Shown one piece after another: positions 34,147-43,082 of a DNA stretch of 64,000 bases (within the stretch, counting starts at the first letter, position 1; each line of letters starts with the position of its first letter). The translations under genes and the position numbers were made by a program. The stretch covers positions 1-64,000 of the forward strand of contig JAPKZO010000031.1 in the NCBI GenBank assembly GCA_026393755.1, read 5' to 3'. The notes below the pieces were generated by a model. That model searched no databases. It was not told the DNA's origin and worked only from the letters and a program-made list of their open reading frames with translations. This DNA comes from Acidobacteriota bacterium. Its GTDB lineage: Bacteria; Acidobacteriota; Vicinamibacteria; Vicinamibacterales; JAKQTR01.

Positions 34147-34554
34147 CTACCGGCCCGGCTGTAGCACGTTGAGCTTGAGGGCGCGCGCGGCAGCAGCCAG
34201 GCGGTCGTCGTAGGTGATGAATGCCTCCGGGTAGTCGCCAATCGAGAGTGCCGCGGCCAGGTGGAGGGCATCGAGCGATCGGATCATTGGAGGACCGACG
34301 TGCTCCGCGAGCCGCATGACCCCCGAATCGAGCCGGATGAGCGTCGTTGTTCTGAGGACACCATCAGCCCGGCGGCTCGCTGCGGCCGGAGCGCTGATGC
34401 GTCGCAGTGTCCTCCGACATTCGACCGCGGCCAGCTCACTTGAGACCCAGTCGGGCCAGTGTTCAAGTTCCCGTTCGAGCGCCACGCTTTCCCTTTCTGG
34501 CAGGATCAGCTTCATGAGTGCGGAGGAATCAAGATACACGGGCAGGAAGTTCAT
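34147..34554 (-). CDS. vapC: VapC-type PIN-domain toxin
   Basis: This 135-residue PIN ribonuclease has its acidic residues in order: Asp in YLDSSALMKL, Glu in AAVECRRTL, Asp in SLDALHLAAAL and Asp in ITYDDRLAAAA. Toxins of this class cut tRNA or rRNA. The ATG overlaps the antitoxin stop by 4 nt (ATGA), the normal VapBC arrangement. Confidence 0.87.
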   Translation of the reverse strand: MNFLPVYLDSSALMKLILPERESVALERELEHWPDWVSSELAAVECRRTLRRISAPAAASRRADGVLRTTTLIRLDSGVMRLAEHVGPPMIRSLDALHLAAALSIGDYPEAFITYDDRLAAAARALKLNVLQPGR

Positions 34555-34877
34555 ATCTTGTCTTCCCGCAACTCCTGAAGTGCCCGCTGAGCACGCTCGC
34601 CCAAGTCAGCAGGGATCTTCCCCTTGAGCGGAGGCAGGTCTTCGAGTCGCCTGGTGGCAGGAATCGCCCGTCCCGACGCGACCAGGCGCTCCACAAGCGT
34701 TGCTCCCGGGCGCAGCGGCACAAGCATCGCCACCGTGTGCCCCCGGTCGGTCACGTCGAGCGTCTCGCCCGCGACCACGCGTTCAAGGTACACGCTCAGG
34801 TTCTGGCGCAACTCCCGGACGCCGACCCGGCCGTTGATGGGGCCTCGACGCCGAACGGTCGTGATGTCGGTTCTCAT
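34551..34877 (-). CDS. vapB: VapB/Phd-type antitoxin
   Basis: This 108-residue partner of the PIN toxin has a Phd/YefM-like N-terminal DNA-binding fold (GVRELRQNLSVYLERVVAGE and VTDRGHTVAML) and a longer toxin-neutralising tail (LPPLKGKIPADLGERAQRAL). Two starts are possible, ATG at 34877 or at 34886, the latter inside the tandem repeat at 34878-34897. I prefer 34877 (MRTDITTV). Confidence 0.82.
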   Translation of the reverse strand: MRTDITTVRRRGPINGRVGVRELRQNLSVYLERVVAGETLDVTDRGHTVAMLVPLRPGATLVERLVASGRAIPATRRLEDLPPLKGKIPADLGERAQRALQELREDKI

Positions 34878-34897
34878 GTAGCACATGGTAGCACATG
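34878..34897. promoter_or_regulatory. Tandem 10-bp repeat at the vapB start
   Basis: GTAGCACATG occurs twice head to tail, exactly adjoining the vapB ATG. It is a likely operator for VapBC autoregulation. It lies in the 73-nt space shared with the divergent S9-M1 peptidase gene. Confidence 0.6.
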
Positions 34898-34950
34898 CTT
34901 CCGCCCCCCGGCACGGATATGATGGCGGATTGAAACCAGGGAGAACGTCC

Positions 34951-37900
34951 ATGTCATCGCGAGCTGATCGACTGCTTGTGTCCGCGCTTGTTGTCGTGTT
35001 CTGTGGAGGGGTGGTTGTCGAGTCCAGCCTGGCGCAAACGCCGGCACCGCCCGCACCACAGGCGCCACCGCCGATCACCGCTGCCGATTACGCGCGCGCC
35101 GAGCAGTTTCTGGGACCGGCCGTCAACCCGCTCGTGGTGGGCGGGAACGTGGCGCCCACCTGGCTGCCCGACGAGCGGTTCTGGTACAGAAGCACGACAG
35201 CGACCGGCTTCGAGTACGTGTTGATTGACCCGGTCGCCATGACGCGCACGCCGCTTTTCGACCACGCGAAACTGGCGGCACGACTCTCGGCGGCGGCGAG
35301 TGCGACGTTCAACCCGCAGCGTCTGGAGTTGGACGCGCTCGAGCTTGCGGTCGACGGCAAGGCGGTCTCGTTCAACGTGCAAGCGCGACGTTGGACATGC
35401 GACGTGACGGGGGCTGGCTGCACATCGGCAGGAGCCGCCTCGACCGGGCGCGGGGCTGCGGGTGGGGGACGGGGTGCCGGGGGACGCGGCGGCCGGGGCG
35501 GCGCCGGCGCCTCCGGCAACATTGCGGTGGCTTCACCCGACGGGAAGCGCGCGGTCTTTATCCGCGACTGGAATCTATGGGTGCGCGACGTCGCGAGCGA
35601 CCAGGAACGCCAACTCACGAACGATGGCGTGAAGTACTTCGGCTACGCCACCGACAACGCCGGCTGGAGCAGCAGCGATCGCGCGATCGTCGTCTGGTCT
35701 CCCGACTCGACGAAGGTCGCGACCTTCCAGCAGGACGAGCGAGAGGTGGGCGAGATGTACCTCGTCACGACGCCCACCAGTCCGGTTGGCCATCCGACTC
35801 TGCGCGTCTCCAAGTTTCCGCTGCCGGGCGATCGGGTGATGGCCATGATCCACCGGGTCGTCATCGACGTGGACTCCGGACGCGTCACGCGCATCCAGAT
35901 GCCGCCCGACTATCACCGCGCCACCCTGGGTGACGACATTTCGCTGCGCGACTTTCAATGGAGCCCGGACGCCACTCAGTTGGCCTTCGCATCTGTCTCG
36001 CGCGATCACAGGCAGGCGACACTGCGCGTCGCCGACGTAGCGACGGGTGCCGTGCGCACGGTATTCAGCGAGACGGTCAAGACGCAGTACGAGGCACGGG
36101 CCGGCTGGCACACGCTCTGGGCCACCAACGAGGTGATCTGGTATTCCGAGCGCGACAACTGGGGCCATCTCTATCTCTACGACCTGACCACCGGTGCGCT
36201 CAAGCACCAGATCACCAAAGGCGACGGCCCGGTGATGCAGGTTCTCAGGATTGACGAGAAGACGAGGACGATCTGGTTCGTCGCACAGGGACGGGACAAG
36301 GGTGAAGATCCGTACTTCAGGCATGTGTACCGGATCAGCCTGGATGGAACAGGCGACACGGCCCTCACGCCGGATTCCGGTGACCACGTCGTGCAGTTGT
36401 CGCCATCGGGGCGTTACCTGATTGACACGGTCTCAACTCCCGAACGCGAGCCGGCGGTGAGTCTGCGCGACGACAGCGGCAAGCGCATCATCATGCCGAT
36501 CGAGAAGGCGGACATCTCAAAGCTGCTGGCGATCGGCTGGAAGCCGCCCATCCCCATCAAGATGACGGCGCACGACGGCACGACGGACATCTACGGGCTG
36601 CTCTTCCGGCCGGCCAGCTTCGATCCCACGAAGAAGTATTCCATCGTCAACAACGTCTATCCCGGGCCGCAGACCGGAAGCACAGGCAGCCGCGCATTCT
36701 CCGCCGCGAGAGGCGACCGCCAGGCCCTCGCCGAACTGGGCTTCATCGTGGTCACAATTGACGGGATGGGCACGCCGGGCCGATCCAAGGCCTTCCAGGA
36801 CGCGTATTACGGCGCGATGGGGCGCGACAACACGATTCCGGATCAGATCGCCGGGATGACCCAGTTGGCGAAGCAGTATCCGTGGATCGATCTCGATCGT
36901 GCCGGCATCTGGGGACATTCCGGAGGCGGGTTTGCGACCACCACAGCGATGTTCCGCTTCCCTGATTTCTTCAAAGCGGGTATCGCGGAATCGGGCAATC
37001 ACGACCAGCGCCTCAACGAGGACGACTGGGGCGAGCGCTACCAGGGCCTCGTGGTCCGCAACCCTGACGGCACCGACAACTACGACGCCGAGGCGAACCA
37101 GAACTTCGCGAAGAACCTGAAGGGGCACCTGCTGCTGGCCCACGGCACGATGGACACCAACGTGCCGCCGTATCAGACGATGCTCATCGTGGATGCGCTC
37201 ATCAAGGCCAATAAGGACTTCGACCTGCTGATGCTGCCGAACCAGAACCACGGGTACGGCAGTGCGTCAGCGTACATGATGCGTCGGCGATGGGACTACT
37301 TCGTCACGTGGCTCCGCGGCACCGAGCCGCCGAAGGAGTACCGGATGCAGGCCCAGGCCCAGGCCCAGGCGCAAGCGCCGACGCCAACAGCGCCACAATC
37401 GCCGCCACCACTCGCCGCCCCGACTCGCGCCGACATTCTCCGAGGCGAATACGGGCCGTATCGCGCCAACAACGATTTGCTGTCATATAGCCTGGACGTG
37501 CGCGTCGATCCGGAGAAGAAGTTGATCAGCGGGAAGAACACGATCCGGTTCCGGATGCTCCGCGACGACACACGCATCCAGCTGGACCTCGTTGCCAATC
37601 TGAACGTCGACAAGATCCTGCTCGGCAACGTCGAACTCAAGTATCAGCGGGAGATCAACGCCATCTTCGTGGACTTCCCGGAGACGCTCAGGAAGGGCCG
37701 GGTCTACGCGGTCAACTTCCACTACTCCGGTTCGCCGATCGAAACGGGGCGCTTTGGCGGCTTCACGTTCCGGAAGGACCCGGCGGGCCGCCACTGGATC
37801 AACACGTCGTGCCAGGGCCCCGGTGCGAGCGTCTGGTGGCCCAATAAGGATCAGCAGCGCGACGAAGTGGAAAACATGCGGCTCAGCGTGTCGGTGCCAA

Positions 37901-38967
37901 CGGATCTGGTGGATGTGTCCAATGGCCAGTTTCTGGGCAAGACCGATCTGGGCGATGGCTACACGCGCTACGACTGGCAAATCCATTACCCCATCAACAG
38001 CTACAGCGTGTCGCTCAACATCGGTGCGTACGTGCACTTCAGCGACGCGATTAGCGGCCTTCGGCTCGACTTCTACGCGCTGCCGGAGGATCTTGACAAG
38101 GCGAAGCGCCAGTTTGCGCAGGCGAAGGGGATGCTGGAAGCCTTCCAGAAGTACGTCGGCCCGTATCCGTTCCCCCGGGACGGCTACAAGCTGATTCAGG
38201 TGCCCTACTCAGGCATGGAGCATCAGAGCGCCGTCACCTACGGCAACCATTTCGCAAACGGCTATCTCGAGCGAGACTGGACGGGCGTTGGCATCAGCAC
38301 GAAATTCGACTTCATCATCATTCACGAAAGCGCGCACGAGTGGTTCGGCAACAGCGTCACGGCTGCCGACGTCTGCGACGAGTGGATCCACGAGGGCTGG
38401 GGAACCTACCTCGAAGGCGTGTACGTGGAACACCTGTTCGGCAAGGCGGACGCCCTGAAGTATCTGAACGGCTACAAGACGAAGGTCAGAAACCGCGAAC
38501 CGATCATCACGACGTGCGGCATCAGCAGAACGCCTCCCCAGGACATGTACTTCAAGGGCGCGCTCTTCATCAACACCCTGCGCAGCCTGGTCGATGATGA
38601 TCGCCGGTGGTGGAACCTCGTGCGCGGGTTCTACTCCCGCTTCAAGTATCAGAACATCACGACGGGAGATGTCGTCACCTATTTCAACGCGAACACCGGC
38701 CGCAACTTGACGCCGATCTTCGACCAGTACCTGCGGCGCACCGAGTTGCCGACACTGGAGTTGCAATTCGACGAACCCGCTGGCACCGTGTCGTATCGGT
38801 GGAAAGCCGACGAAAAGGCATTCGCGATGCCCGTGAAGGTCGGCCGGAAGGACGCGTGGCAGGTCATCACGCCGACGACCGAGTGGAAGACGATCGCCCT
38901 GGGGATGAAGGTGGCGGAGTTCGACGTCGCGACCGATCTGTACTACATCAATGTCTCCCGAAAGTGA
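34951..38967 (+). CDS. Secreted S9 (DPP-IV-like) and M1 aminopeptidase fusion
   Basis: One uninterrupted frame of 1338 residues holds two complete peptidases. After a signal peptide (1-29), a DPP-IV-type propeller with an RGG-like loop near residue 165-190 is followed by an S9 hydrolase. Its triad is Ser657 (GHSGGG), Asp735 (TMDTNVPP) and His767 (NQNHGYG). A Gln/Ala then Pro-rich linker (about 799-830) leads to an M1 domain with HESAH (1125-1129) and Glu1148 at the exact HExxH-x18-E spacing. The two domains would both release N-terminal residues or dipeptides from peptides outside the cytoplasm. AGGGAG precedes the ATG at 34951. An internal AAGGAG 6 nt before ATG 37345 could allow separate M1 synthesis. 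Confidence 0.9.
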   Translation: MSSRADRLLVSALVVVFCGGVVVESSLAQTPAPPAPQAPPPITAADYARAEQFLGPAVNPLVVGGNVAPTWLPDERFWYRSTTATGFEYVLIDPVAMTRTPLFDHAKLAARLSAAASATFNPQRLELDALELAVDGKAVSFNVQARRWTCDVTGAGCTSAGAASTGRGAAGGGRGAGGRGGRGGAGASGNIAVASPDGKRAVFIRDWNLWVRDVASDQERQLTNDGVKYFGYATDNAGWSSSDRAIVVWSPDSTKVATFQQDEREVGEMYLVTTPTSPVGHPTLRVSKFPLPGDRVMAMIHRVVIDVDSGRVTRIQMPPDYHRATLGDDISLRDFQWSPDATQLAFASVSRDHRQATLRVADVATGAVRTVFSETVKTQYEARAGWHTLWATNEVIWYSERDNWGHLYLYDLTTGALKHQITKGDGPVMQVLRIDEKTRTIWFVAQGRDKGEDPYFRHVYRISLDGTGDTALTPDSGDHVVQLSPSGRYLIDTVSTPEREPAVSLRDDSGKRIIMPIEKADISKLLAIGWKPPIPIKMTAHDGTTDIYGLLFRPASFDPTKKYSIVNNVYPGPQTGSTGSRAFSAARGDRQALAELGFIVVTIDGMGTPGRSKAFQDAYYGAMGRDNTIPDQIAGMTQLAKQYPWIDLDRAGIWGHSGGGFATTTAMFRFPDFFKAGIAESGNHDQRLNEDDWGERYQGLVVRNPDGTDNYDAEANQNFAKNLKGHLLLAHGTMDTNVPPYQTMLIVDALIKANKDFDLLMLPNQNHGYGSASAYMMRRRWDYFVTWLRGTEPPKEYRMQAQAQAQAQAPTPTAPQSPPPLAAPTRADILRGEYGPYRANNDLLSYSLDVRVDPEKKLISGKNTIRFRMLRDDTRIQLDLVANLNVDKILLGNVELKYQREINAIFVDFPETLRKGRVYAVNFHYSGSPIETGRFGGFTFRKDPAGRHWINTSCQGPGASVWWPNKDQQRDEVENMRLSVSVPTDLVDVSNGQFLGKTDLGDGYTRYDWQIHYPINSYSVSLNIGAYVHFSDAISGLRLDFYALPEDLDKAKRQFAQAKGMLEAFQKYVGPYPFPRDGYKLIQVPYSGMEHQSAVTYGNHFANGYLERDWTGVGISTKFDFIIIHESAHEWFGNSVTAADVCDEWIHEGWGTYLEGVYVEHLFGKADALKYLNGYKTKVRNREPIITTCGISRTPPQDMYFKGALFINTLRSLVDDDRRWWNLVRGFYSRFKYQNITTGDVVTYFNANTGRNLTPIFDQYLRRTELPTLELQFDEPAGTVSYRWKADEKAFAMPVKVGRKDAWQVITPTTEWKTIALGMKVAEFDVATDLYYINVSRK

Positions 38968-38992
38968 TCGCCGCGCCAGACGGGTTGGTGTG

Positions 38993-39427
38993 ATGGACAT
39001 CGATACATCTGGGTGGACCGCGGAGGGCGAGTTCACGGCCACCGTGATCGACGCTCTCAAGACCGTGGACTCCATCGCCAGCGTGAGGATAGAGGACGCG
39101 CCGTCGAGCCGTGCCGAAGCCGGCTACGCGTTCATCAGTAACGAAATATATGTGAGGTTTCGGACGCGGACCCGGCACGAAACCGTGCGCCGGTTCGGGA
39201 TTCCCTGGCGGCGGATCGGTCAGTGCGATCGGATGACGCTCGAAGAGCTTGGTACGGCACTGGGCTCGATCGAAAGCGTGGGTCAGCCGGACTACGCGGA
39301 CGCCGGGATGCTGCAGTACCTGAGAACCCACAGGATCGTGCCGCCGTTCCAGACCAAAGGCGTCAAAGTCGTGGAAATGGTGCGAATCTACCTCGTCCCA
39401 TTGCAGGGGGCGCCACGCAGGGCGTGA
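38993..39427 (+). CDS. Hypothetical protein
   Basis: This protein of about 144 residues has no signal peptide or membrane segment. It is mixed alpha/beta with conserved-looking aromatic and basic residues (NEIYVRFRTRTRHETVRRFG, GIPWRRIGQCD). I recognise no family. The frame extends upstream to an ATG at 38951 inside the peptidase gene; the ATG at 38993 avoids that overlap. It follows the S9-M1 gene closely and may be co-transcribed. Confidence 0.6.
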   Translation: MDIDTSGWTAEGEFTATVIDALKTVDSIASVRIEDAPSSRAEAGYAFISNEIYVRFRTRTRHETVRRFGIPWRRIGQCDRMTLEELGTALGSIESVGQPDYADAGMLQYLRTHRIVPPFQTKGVKVVEMVRIYLVPLQGAPRRA

Positions 39428-39520
39428 CGTCGTTTGACAGGTCCTGGCGAGCCGGTTAATGCTAACAGACTGTTCGGCCGACAACCGGAAAGAACAGGTC
39501 TCATTGGCCGGGAACCACAC

Positions 39521-41170
39521 GTGTCGCTCATCGAATCTCTGATTGCGGCGGTCCTCGGGACCAATGGTGACGGGCTGGTCATGCACGTCGGCGAACGGCC
39601 GTTCGTGCTGTCGCCATCGGGTTCCTCGGATCTGTCTGAGCGTCCGCTGACCATCGAGGCCATGGACGATGTCCTGACCGATCTTCTGTCGGACGAGGAC
39701 CAGCGCACCCTGCGCGACGTCGGTGCCGTCGAGAAGGAACTGACGATTCCCGAAGCGCCCGACGATCGGTTCGTGCTGGTGGTCGCGCGTGGCGGCGACG
39801 ACATCTGGATTGAACTGCGCCGTCAGCGGGGCAGCGGGCGGTTTCGGCGCGACCAACCTGCGGCCCCGGCCGCTCCGCCAATGCCGTTCGCGCAGCCTCT
39901 TTCTCTTTCGTCGATCTCGGCTCCGCGCGGGCCGGCAGATGGGGCTTCGGAACAAGCGGCTGGCGGGCGGCGCGAGACGCCGTTACGCGAGTCGCAACCG
40001 GGTGTCGTCCTCCCGCTTGCTCGGAGTCAGATCCGGACCGACTCGGGTCGTTCCACGCCGACGCTTTCTGCACGACGTCTCGGTCTTGGCCGGCTGCTGC
40101 GTATCGCCGCCGCCAGGGGCGCCTCGTCGCTCTACCTGATGGCCGAGGCCAGACCCACCGTACGGATCGAGGACGACGTCGTGCCACTCGACGACGAGCC
40201 GGTGCTTGGCACGGCCGAAGTGGAGTCGCTGATCCTCGAAGTGGCGCCGGGTGCAGGCCGCGAGGCCCCTGTCGGGGATTCCGGCGTCGAGTGGGTGTGC
40301 GACCTGCCGGAGGTGGGCCGCGTGCGGTGCCTGCGCTTCCGGGATCAGCGCGGTCCGGGTGCGGTGTTCCGCTTGATTCCAACCCGCGTCGTCTCGGCCG
40401 ATCAGCTGGGACTCTCCCGTGACATTCAGGCGCTCTGCGCAGCAGACGATGGCCTGATCGTGCTGGCGGGCCCGCGACGAAGCGGCAAGTCGACGCTCGC
40501 CTCGGCGCTGGTCGACCAGATCAATCGGACGCAGACCGGCTACATCATCAGCCTCGAGAGCGAGATCAAGTTTCTCCACGAGAACCGGAAGGCCATCGTC
40601 AGCCAGCGCGAAGTGCGGAGCGAATCCGGCGCCATGCTGGCGCAGGCGCGCGCGGCGTTGCGGGAAGATCCGGATGTGCTCGTGATTGACGACCTGAAGA
40701 CGGCCGATCTGACGGCGCTGGCGCTCGACGCCGCTGATTCGGGCCGCCTCGTGATCACGACGATGACCGCGCGAACCACCACCGCGGCGCTGGCGCGGTT
40801 GATCGCGTCGGCGCCCTCAGAGCGTCAGGCGCAGGTGGCGGCGGCCCTCTCGGAATCCTTGCAAGGCGCCGTCGCACAGGTGCTGCTACGCAAGTCCGGC
40901 GGCGGACGCGTGGCGGCCCGCGAGGTGCTCTTCAACACCCCGTCGGTCGCCGCGCTGCTGGCCGAGGGCAAGGTGGCGCAGTTGCCGCTCGCGATCGATG
41001 CGGACCGGAAGCACGGCTGCGTGCCGATGAACGACGCCCTGCTGGCATTTGTTCAGAGCGGCGCGGTCGACGCACGGGAGGCCTACCGCCAGGCCGACAA
41101 TCGCGCAGCGTTGGTCGAGCAGTTGCGTCGCGAAGGGATCGACACGTCGTTTGTGGAGCGTTTAGCTTAG
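39521..41170 (+). CDS. PilT-like secretion/twitching ATPase
   Basis: This 549-residue protein starts with a PilT/GspE N-terminal type domain (GDGLVMHVGERPFVL). A long Pro/Ser-rich linker (about 100-190) leads to a RecA-like ATPase. Walker A reads GPRRSGKST with Lys323. The Walker B region DPDVLVIDDL differs from the PilT consensus VGEMRD, so activity may be altered. No pil genes are adjacent, so the role may be pilus retraction or regulation. GTG at 39521 (MSLIESLIAAVL) fits PilT starts better than TTG at 39434. The stop overlaps a convergent hypothetical gene by 4 nt. Confidence 0.75.
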   Translation: MSLIESLIAAVLGTNGDGLVMHVGERPFVLSPSGSSDLSERPLTIEAMDDVLTDLLSDEDQRTLRDVGAVEKELTIPEAPDDRFVLVVARGGDDIWIELRRQRGSGRFRRDQPAAPAAPPMPFAQPLSLSSISAPRGPADGASEQAAGGRRETPLRESQPGVVLPLARSQIRTDSGRSTPTLSARRLGLGRLLRIAAARGASSLYLMAEARPTVRIEDDVVPLDDEPVLGTAEVESLILEVAPGAGREAPVGDSGVEWVCDLPEVGRVRCLRFRDQRGPGAVFRLIPTRVVSADQLGLSRDIQALCAADDGLIVLAGPRRSGKSTLASALVDQINRTQTGYIISLESEIKFLHENRKAIVSQREVRSESGAMLAQARAALREDPDVLVIDDLKTADLTALALDAADSGRLVITTMTARTTTAALARLIASAPSERQAQVAAALSESLQGAVAQVLLRKSGGGRVAAREVLFNTPSVAALLAEGKVAQLPLAIDADRKHGCVPMNDALLAFVQSGAVDAREAYRQADNRAALVEQLRREGIDTSFVERLA

Positions 41171-41601
41171 CGCTCGATCAGATCCGCCATCGTTTCCAGC
41201 AGAAACTCAAGCACGTGCTCGCCGGTCGTCGCCTCGATGGCTACGCCTTCGGCGACGAGGCGATCGTCGGCTGTGACCCGGCTGCCGCGTTCGCGGCTCA
41301 CTTCTGCCACTACGGCGGGTGTGGGCAGGGTGGTGTCGAGACGGAGATCCACGAACGTCCGGTTCGACCGGTCCGACACCAGGCGCACAGTGTCTCCAGG
41401 CGTGATGACCTTGTACGGGTGGTTCTCGGCGGTCAGCGTCTGGGCCACCGTCGTAAGGACCGGCACGGCCACTTCCGACAGGAACGTCGCGTACGCCTGC
41501 TCGGCGGCGGCCACCCGTTCGCGACGGACGCCCGAGGCCCGCTTCAGGTCGAGAAGGCGCGATTGGACACGGCGGCGAATCTGCGCAACTTCGAGCGGCA
41601 T
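41167..41601 (-). CDS. Hypothetical protein, cytoplasmic
   Basis: This 144-residue protein has an N-terminal helical, Arg-rich segment (QIRRRVQSRLLDLKRASGVRRERV) and a beta-rich second half. No membrane helix, signal peptide or known family motif is visible. The ATG at 41601 is the first in frame, with AGGAG 5-6 nt upstream on the minus strand. Its 3' end is convergent with the PilT-like gene. Confidence 0.6.
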   Translation of the reverse strand: MPLEVAQIRRRVQSRLLDLKRASGVRRERVAAAEQAYATFLSEVAVPVLTTVAQTLTAENHPYKVITPGDTVRLVSDRSNRTFVDLRLDTTLPTPAVVAEVSRERGSRVTADDRLVAEGVAIEATTGEHVLEFLLETMADLIER

Positions 41602-41737
41602 GGGACGATCTCCTGATGCGGTGACCCGGCAGCAACGCCGCCGTCAAGCGGACGCACAACAAGAAGGATACAGGAGCTTGCAGCCGAGAACCAGTTGGCC
41701 GATGTTCGACCGCGCAGATCGGAGCATTGGTTCGTAT

Positions 41738-41765
41738 TTGCGTTTACACGAGTTATCGCTAATAA
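41738..41765 (+). promoter_or_regulatory. Candidate promoter for the fic gene
   Basis: TTGCGT (41738-41743) and TAATAA (41760-41765) are spaced by 16 nt in an unusually AT-rich stretch of the spacer, 39 nt before the start codon. Confidence 0.45.
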
Positions 41766-41804
41766 TAGCTCCGGTTGTTTTCGCGGCCGCTAACAAGGAA
41801 ACCG

Positions 41805-42992
41805 ATGACCGCTCAGGCCAGGCGCCAGCCGCACGGCCGCCGCGTTCGCTGCCGGGGCGGCTACCAGGCGTACGTTCCGAACCCGCTTCCGCCGCCTCTT
41901 GACTGGAGCGCCGGGCTGGTGGCGGCGCTGTCGCGCGCGGACCTCGCAATCGGCCGGCTGGCTGGCGAGGGTCGACGGCTGCCCAACCCGCACCTGCTCA
42001 TCCGGCCGTTCATCCGGCGCGAGGCGGTCCTCTCGAGCCGCATCGAGGGAACCCAGGCGACCCTGGGCGAACTGCTCGCGGCCGAAGCCGGCGCTATCGT
42101 CGATCGTAGCCCCGCCGATCTGCGGGAGGTCGCCAACTACGTCGTCGCGCTCGAGCACGGCTTGGCGCGCCTCCCGGATCTGCCCCTCTCGCTCCGCTTG
42201 GTCGGGGAACTCCACGAGAAGCTCATGCAGGGCGTGCGCGGCGATGTGGCGACACCGGGCGAGGTACGGCGCAGCCAGAACTGGATCGGACGCGCGGGAA
42301 GTACGCTGGCGAACGCCACATTCGTTCCACCGCCACCCGACCGCCTCATGGAGTGCCTCGGCGCCTGGGAGACGTTCCTGCACGACGACTCGATGCCGCC
42401 GCTCGTGCAAGTGGCGCTCGCGCACTCACAGTTCGAGGCGATCCACCCGTACCTCGACGGCAACGGACGCGTGGGCCGGTTGCTCATCACGTTGCTCCTG
42501 GTCGCCCGGAACGTGCTGCCTTCGCCGCTCCTGTACGTCAGCGCCTACTTTGAGGCGACCCGCCCCGAGTACTACGCGCGGCTTCTGGCCGTCACAGAGG
42601 CGGGCGAGTGGGAGGAGTGGCTCAACTACTTCTTCCGCGGCGTGACGACGCAGGCTGAGGACGCGCTGGGCCGCATCCAACGGATCGATGCACTGCTCAA
42701 GGAATGGCGCGGGCAGCTGACCAGGTCATCGTCGCGGCTGCCGGAGCGGGCGCTGGATCTGTTTGTAGAGAATCCATTCTGGACCGTAAACAGGCTGGGT
42801 GAGCGCCTCAGCGTTGCCTTCACAACCGCTCAGCGCGCGATCGACCGTCTGGAATCCGCCGGGGTAGTCGCGCAGGTGACGGAGTCCCGACGCAACCGGG
42901 TCTACTGCGCGAAGGCCATCCTCGACATCCTTGAGGAGTCACCGCACCTGCCCGCCGCACGAGGCACGCGCCCGAAGAAAAGCCACGGATGA
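41805..42992 (+). CDS. Fic-domain AMP-transferase with built-in inhibition
   Basis: This 395-residue protein has an intact Fic motif, HPYLDGNGR (His214 onward), predicting transfer of AMP or another nucleotide moiety to protein hydroxyls. An N-terminal inhibitory helix is visible as SSRIEG (Ser77, Glu81), the (S/T)xxxE(G/N) pattern of class II Fic proteins. The C-terminal part (TVNRLGERLSVAFTTAQRAI) is a winged-helix domain. Such proteins typically modify or regulate a partner; the target is unknown. AAGGA precedes the ATG at 41805. The AT-rich upstream region suggests horizontal acquisition. Confidence 0.88.
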   Translation: MTAQARRQPHGRRVRCRGGYQAYVPNPLPPPLDWSAGLVAALSRADLAIGRLAGEGRRLPNPHLLIRPFIRREAVLSSRIEGTQATLGELLAAEAGAIVDRSPADLREVANYVVALEHGLARLPDLPLSLRLVGELHEKLMQGVRGDVATPGEVRRSQNWIGRAGSTLANATFVPPPPDRLMECLGAWETFLHDDSMPPLVQVALAHSQFEAIHPYLDGNGRVGRLLITLLLVARNVLPSPLLYVSAYFEATRPEYYARLLAVTEAGEWEEWLNYFFRGVTTQAEDALGRIQRIDALLKEWRGQLTRSSSRLPERALDLFVENPFWTVNRLGERLSVAFTTAQRAIDRLESAGVVAQVTESRRNRVYCAKAILDILEESPHLPAARGTRPKKSHG

Positions 42993-43082
42993 GTCCAGAC
43001 ATCGCCGAGCGCGCGGGAGTACATTCACACGAGGTTCTCAGGCTTCACGCGAGTCGGACACGCGGATGCACGAGAGGGTTAA

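Noticed and set aside
34878-34897. A tandem repeat that could be the start of a CRISPR or minisatellite
   Set aside because: There are only two 10-bp units, with no spacers and no cas genes. Its position at vapB suggests an operator.
37345-38967. The M1 peptidase as a separate gene starting at 37345
   Set aside because: No stop codon separates it from the S9 part, and a separate product would lack a signal peptide. The AAGGAG before the ATG is noted, but a fusion is the simpler reading.
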